Source: Leucobacter weissii
Lineage (GTDB): Bacteria > Actinomycetota > Actinomycetes > Actinomycetales > Microbacteriaceae
NCBI RefSeq assembly: GCF_017565745.1
Contig: NZ_JAGDYM010000014.1
Coordinates: forward strand, 62,001 to 126,000
Length of the DNA: 64,000 nt
Direction: 5' to 3'
The notes below the pieces were generated by a model. It saw only the letters and a program-made list of their open reading frames with translations. It was not told the origin of the DNA and ran no database searches. Below are positions 60,452 to 64,000 of this stretch, one piece after another (positions within the stretch are counted from its first letter, which is position 1; each line of letters opens with the position of its first letter). The position numbers and the translations under genes are program-made.

Positions 60452-61597
60452 TCACGGTCGCGACTCGGCCAGGACGAAGTGCGCGAGGGCCGCGTCGGCG
60501 GGGATCCCCAGATCCAGCCCGGTGGTCTTCTTGAAGGAACCGAGTCGATTCACCACGGTGTTCCTGTGGCAGAACATCGCCGAGGCGGTGTCCCGGATGG
60601 AGCCGCTGCGCAGGTAGAGCCGTACGGTCGAGAGCAGCACCGAGCGCTGGGGCTCCGGGATCCTCAGGATCGCTGCAAGCGCTCGACGGTGCGCACCCGG
60701 CATGATGCCGTGGAGCGCGTGCGCGGCGATCGTCGGCCAGATGTCCTGAAACCGCAGGCACCGCCCCTCGGGCAGGGATCCTCGGTCGAACAGATCGACG
60801 ATGCGGGTGATCGTCGACGGCAAGTGCTTGAGGCCGGGGAGGTCGTCGAGCACGACGCACTCGAGGTCGGCGAAGTTCCGGGTCCACGGATCCTCAGAAG
60901 GCGAGTGGGGTCGGAAGGCATAGTTCGTCCCGCCGATCTCGGAGCCGAAGGCGGCGCCGCTGCTCAGCGATGCGTCGAGCCTCGTCAGCATCGCGGCGGC
61001 TGCGGTCCCTCGGGCGATGACGACTTCGAGCCGGGCGGCCGGATCGACGCCGAGCCGGGCGGCGATCTCATCCGAGTGGAGTTCTCCGTCTCCGGTGAAG
61101 AGCCTGGAGAGCTGTCTCTCGCTGACCAGCCGGAAGTCCTTCCGCAGGCGCGCCTCTTCGCGCAGATACGAGTGTTGGACCTCGAGCGCGTACCGCTCGA
61201 CGAGCACGAGCACGTCCTCGACGTAGCTGACGAGCTCGGCGGCCTGCTCCTGCGCCGCCAGCGCGATGAGCCTTCCCCAGAGCACCCGCGAGTTCAACCG
61301 GATCGCCTCGAGGAGCACCTCGAGCGGAACCCCCTGACGCGCCCGCCGTCGCCCGAGCTCCCGTGCCGCGGGCAGATCCCCGGACTCCGCGGAGCCCCGG
61401 ACGATCAGGCCGATGAGGTCGTGCATGGTGTCGTGGGAGGTGTCCATGATCTCCTCCGCGCTGACGAGCTCTCGATACCGGGTCGTCAGACCGCTCTCTC
61501 GGAAGCGCCTGCGGAACTCGGCCGCCGCCACGTCCACGACGGCTTCGAACTGCGCGTGGTCGAGCCGGTCGGCGAATCTTCCCGTATCAGAATTCAT
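60452..61597 (-). CDS. PucR-like transcriptional regulator (C-terminal HTH)
   Basis: A 381-residue regulator. The N-terminal 150 residues are helical (RRRFRESGLTTRYRELVSAEEIM onward), a GGDEF-like/PucR central region follows (about 170-280), and a C-terminal helix-turn-helix ends the protein: LRSGSIRDTASAMFCHRNTVVNRLGSFKKTTGLDL. This is the PucR/CdaR arrangement, in which the regulator senses a catabolic substrate. It is divergent from the third amidohydrolase and upstream of the MHS transporter, so it probably controls both. A loose inverted repeat CTGTGCA/TGCACAG (about 61612 and 61675) lies in the gap. Confidence 0.85.
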   Translation of the reverse strand: MNSDTGRFADRLDHAQFEAVVDVAAAEFRRRFRESGLTTRYRELVSAEEIMDTSHDTMHDLIGLIVRGSAESGDLPAARELGRRRARQGVPLEVLLEAIRLNSRVLWGRLIALAAQEQAAELVSYVEDVLVLVERYALEVQHSYLREEARLRKDFRLVSERQLSRLFTGDGELHSDEIAARLGVDPAARLEVVIARGTAAAAMLTRLDASLSSGAAFGSEIGGTNYAFRPHSPSEDPWTRNFADLECVVLDDLPGLKHLPSTITRIVDLFDRGSLPEGRCLRFQDIWPTIAAHALHGIMPGAHRRALAAILRIPEPQRSVLLSTVRLYLRSGSIRDTASAMFCHRNTVVNRLGSFKKTTGLDLGIPADAALAHFVLAESRP

Positions 61598-61727
61598 CCC
61601 CGACGCCTCCCCTGTGCATCTGCTCAGTGATCTGCACCGAAGTCGTGCTTCTTCACCATGGTCATCTGTGATGCTGCACAGCTTAGATGGTCGGAGCAGA
61701 CGGGTCCACTTGAGGGAGGCATCAGCC

Positions 61728-63371
61728 ATGGGCATCGATACGATCATCAGGAACGCGCGGATCGTCACCGTCGACGACGTCCGGCCCGAGGCCCGGAGCA
61801 TCGGAATCGACGGGACGCGCATCGTCGGGTTCGACGAGGATCTCGACGGGGTCCGAGCCGATCGCGTGGTCGATCTCGGAGGAGCGGTGCTGCTGCCGGG
61901 GTTCAACGACGTCCATGCGCACAGCGTGAAGTACGGCCAGTCGTTGCGAGAGATCGATCTCTCCGATGTGACCGACGGCGCTCGACTGCTCGAGCGCATC
62001 GGAGCGCACGCCCGATCCGGAACCGGATGGCTGATCGCCTCGGGTCTCAATCCGTTGGGAGTGTCCGGACCACTGCCCTCCCGCGACGAGCTGGACCGGG
62101 CGTCCTCGGGCAGGCCGCTCTGGATCAAGCACGCGTCGAGTCACGCCTACACGCTGAACGGCGCGGCGCTCGCGAAGATCGGTGTTCCCCAGTACCCGTC
62201 GGTCCAGCCCTCGGGCGGGGTGATCGTCGTCGACGCCTCGGGACGGGCGACGGGGCTGCTCGAGGAGAACGCGATGCACCTGGTGCATGAGGCTCTCCTG
62301 CCGGACTCCCTCGAAGACATCGATCAGGCCCTCGACCTGGCCACGGCGCGGTATGTCCGCGAGGGACTGACCTCGGTCACGGACGCCGGGACCTCGGGCG
62401 GGTGGATAGGCCACAGTCCGCGCGAACTCGCCGCCTATCAGCGCGCGCGGGAGCGGGGCGCGCTTCGGGTGCGCATGCAGGCCATGGTGGCGAGCGAAGC
62501 GCTGCATCGGCTGGAGGGCCACGCCTCGGACCCGACCGCGCGCGGGTTCGGGGCGGGCATCCGAAGCGGCTTCGGCGACGAGTGGCTGCAGATCGGGCCC
62601 ACGAAGGCGTTCCTCGACGGCTCGCTCCTCGGGGCCACCGCGGCGCTCAGCGAGGAATACGATAACTGCGCCGGAAGCCGGGGCTACCTGGCCGGCGACG
62701 CGGATGCGATGAGCACGCAGTTGCTCGAAGCGGCGGCCGGTGGATGGTCCCTCGCGCTGCACGCCATCGGCGACGCCGGCGTCGACCTCGCCCTGGAGAT
62801 CATCGGCACCGCTCTCGCGAGGCACGGGCGGCCCGTGCTTCCGCACCGCATCGAGCACGGCGGGGTCGTGCGGCCCGACCAGATCCTCCGGATCGTCGAG
62901 CTCGGCGTCGTGGTGGTGCCGCAACCGTATTTCATCGGCGTGTTCGGAGACGGCATGCTTGCGAATCTCGGCCCCCGGCGCGCCGAGTGGTCCTACCGTG
63001 CGCAGACGATTCTGGATGCCGGTGGCATCGTTCCGGGAAGCTCCGATCGCCCGGTGGCCCCCGGAGCCCCGTTGCGGGTGGTTCAGGCGTTCGTCGAGCG
63101 CCTCACCGAGACCGGAGCGCCCTATGGCCCGGGCGAACGGCTCAGCGCGGAGGAGGCGATCCGCGCATACACCCTCGGGTCTGCCCGAGCGACCGGCTGG
63201 GCGCACGCGAAGGGGAGCCTCTCCCGGGGGAAGCTCGCCGACCTGGTGGTGCTCGCCGAAGATCCACGCGAGGTCGACGCCGCGAGCATCGGGAGGATCG
63301 ACGTGCTCGGAACGGTCATCGGGGGGCGCAGCGCCCACGGGCTCCCCGAGCTCGCCGACGCGGGGCGATGA
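61728..63371 (+). CDS. Amidohydrolase 3 (YtcJ-like), module C
   Basis: A 547-residue amidohydrolase-3 enzyme. Motifs are GFNDVHAHSVKYG (HxH), the lysine block TKAFLDGSLLG, LHAIGDAGVD, RIEHGGVVRP and PGSSDRPVAPG, with the terminal GKLADLVVLAEDP. ATG 61728 has GAGGGAGG 9 bp upstream. It is divergent from a PucR-type regulator and followed after 28 bp by a lactate-permease-like gene. Sequence similarity to modules A and B is confined to the motif blocks, so it is a paralogue and not a recent copy. Confidence 0.9.
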   Translation: MGIDTIIRNARIVTVDDVRPEARSIGIDGTRIVGFDEDLDGVRADRVVDLGGAVLLPGFNDVHAHSVKYGQSLREIDLSDVTDGARLLERIGAHARSGTGWLIASGLNPLGVSGPLPSRDELDRASSGRPLWIKHASSHAYTLNGAALAKIGVPQYPSVQPSGGVIVVDASGRATGLLEENAMHLVHEALLPDSLEDIDQALDLATARYVREGLTSVTDAGTSGGWIGHSPRELAAYQRARERGALRVRMQAMVASEALHRLEGHASDPTARGFGAGIRSGFGDEWLQIGPTKAFLDGSLLGATAALSEEYDNCAGSRGYLAGDADAMSTQLLEAAAGGWSLALHAIGDAGVDLALEIIGTALARHGRPVLPHRIEHGGVVRPDQILRIVELGVVVVPQPYFIGVFGDGMLANLGPRRAEWSYRAQTILDAGGIVPGSSDRPVAPGAPLRVVQAFVERLTETGAPYGPGERLSAEEAIRAYTLGSARATGWAHAKGSLSRGKLADLVVLAEDPREVDAASIGRIDVLGTVIGGRSAHGLPELADAGR

Positions 63372-63399
63372 TCGACGCGGTTCGAGACGAGCCCCGCGG

Positions 63400-64000
63400 A
63401 TGATGGCCGCGCTGATCGCCTCCATCCCGCTCATCGTCATCGTGGCGCTGTTCGCGGTCGGCGCGCGGTCGCTGCCGGTCGCGGCCGCCGGGACGGCGGC
63501 CGTCGTACTCACGGCCATCGGCTCGGGATCGCCGCCCTCGACGATCCTCGGTGCGCTCCTGCTCGCCGGGCCGACGGCGGCCGGGGTCGTCGTGGTGCTC
63601 TGCGGGGGCTTCGTGCTCACCGGGATGCTCTCGGCGTCGGGCGGACTCGCCCGCATCGCCCGCCTCTTCGAGGAGAGCGCGTCCGACACCGGCACGCGCC
63701 TGCTGATGATCGCCTCGGGATTCGGGGTCTGGATCGAGTCCGTAGTCGGTTTCGGCGTCGGGCTGATCGTGGCGATCCCGCTGCTCGTGCGAGCGGGACT
63801 TCCGCCGCCGCGGGCGACGCTGGTCTCGCTGCTGACGATGGCGTTGGTCCCGTGGGGCGCGCTCGGCGCCGGAACGCTGATCGCCGCGGATCGCGCCGGT
63901 CTTTCCGCCGCGGCGCTCGGGACCGCGTCGGCCTGGTTGAGCCTGCCGCTCATGGTCGTCAGCACCGCGGTCGCGGCCTGGGTCTGCAGATCCGCCGGCT
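63400..64000 (+). CDS. Lactate-permease-like transporter (partial, cut by window edge)
   Basis: The reading frame is open from ATG 63400 to the window end (200 residues). It begins with a membrane helix (LIASIPLIVIVALFAVGA) and shows LCGGFVLTGMLSASGGLARIA followed by the permease-type GFGVWIESVVGFGVGLIVAIP and LVSLLTMALVPWGALGAG. These resemble LctP/LldP carriers. The adjacent ATG at 63403 is an equal start. It probably transports the substrate or product of the preceding amidohydrolase. Confidence 0.75.
   Translation, partial: MMAALIASIPLIVIVALFAVGARSLPVAAAGTAAVVLTAIGSGSPPSTILGALLLAGPTAAGVVVVLCGGFVLTGMLSASGGLARIARLFEESASDTGTRLLMIASGFGVWIESVVGFGVGLIVAIPLLVRAGLPPPRATLVSLLTMALVPWGALGAGTLIAADRAGLSAAALGTASAWLSLPLMVVSTAVAAWVCRSAG

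Noticed and set aside
1-64000. CRISPR arrays, insertion sequences, integrase or att sites
   Set aside because: No regularly spaced repeats of 25-40 bp, no transposase or recombinase reading frame and no flanking tRNA duplication were seen. The only repeats are the 15-bp and 77-bp elements listed.

Overview
The window is high-GC DNA with dense genes, many 4-bp start/stop overlaps (ATGA/GTGA), frequent GTG starts, a menaquinone pathway, an actinobacterial-style NusG with an acidic N-terminal extension, and DUF222/HNH, DUF3618 and holin-like gene families. Together these point to an actinomycete of the Micrococcales, most likely a Microbacteriaceae member related to Leucobacter. The genus is inference; no 16S gene is present. 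Both ends cut through genes.

Layout. 1-2.4 kb: an OhrR-type redox regulator facing a partial zinc-ribbon gene, tRNA-Arg(ACG), apt and an AraC-type regulator. 2.4-6.5 kb: an iron-siderophore ABC importer (lipoprotein, two FecCD permeases, ATPase) behind a promoter whose start site is covered by a DtxR/IdeR-like box. 6.5-8.6 kb: menC and menB (menaquinone). 8.7-11.2 kb: tRNA-Trp, secE, nusG, rplK, rplA, closed by a strong terminator.

11.3-36.5 kb is the most interesting region. It starts with a type VII secretion-like unit: an EssC/EccC-type FtsK ATPase with an N-terminal FHA domain, a WXG100-sized protein, a second small helical protein, a 535-residue coiled-coil/membrane/serine-hydrolase protein, a lipoprotein and an unknown protein. 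A DUF222-HNH nuclease gene lies on the other strand. Next comes a complete cluster of the kind called PFNA in bifidobacteria (protein kinase, fibronectin, AAA ATPase): Ser/Thr kinase, 2005-residue Ig/Fn3 envelope protein, MoxR ATPase, DUF58 protein, transglutaminase-like membrane protein (catalytic residues apparently lost), FHA membrane protein, PP2C phosphatase and a tail-anchored protein. Nearly all of these overlap by 4 bp, so they form one operon. A kinase, a phosphatase and two FHA readers suggest phospho-Thr control of an envelope machine.

36.6-43.2 kb: GntR regulator, quinone oxidoreductase, nitroreductase, and a TetR / MFS / amidohydrolase module with a 31-bp operator. 43.3-50.3 kb: glyS, a CPBP membrane protease, a protoporphyrinogen-oxidase-like protein, a YtxH / holin-like / DUF3618 trio, hemD and a small unknown gene. 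50.3-54.1 kb: a TetR / amidohydrolase / NhaC antiporter module. 54.1-58.7 kb: AEC transporter, divergent LysG/LysE-type exporter pair, and a drug-type ABC exporter followed by a 77-bp direct repeat. 58.9-64 kb: MHS-type MFS transporter, PucR-type regulator, a third amidohydrolase, and the start of a lactate-permease-like gene. The repeated amidohydrolase + transporter + regulator arrangement (three times) is a theme of the right half.
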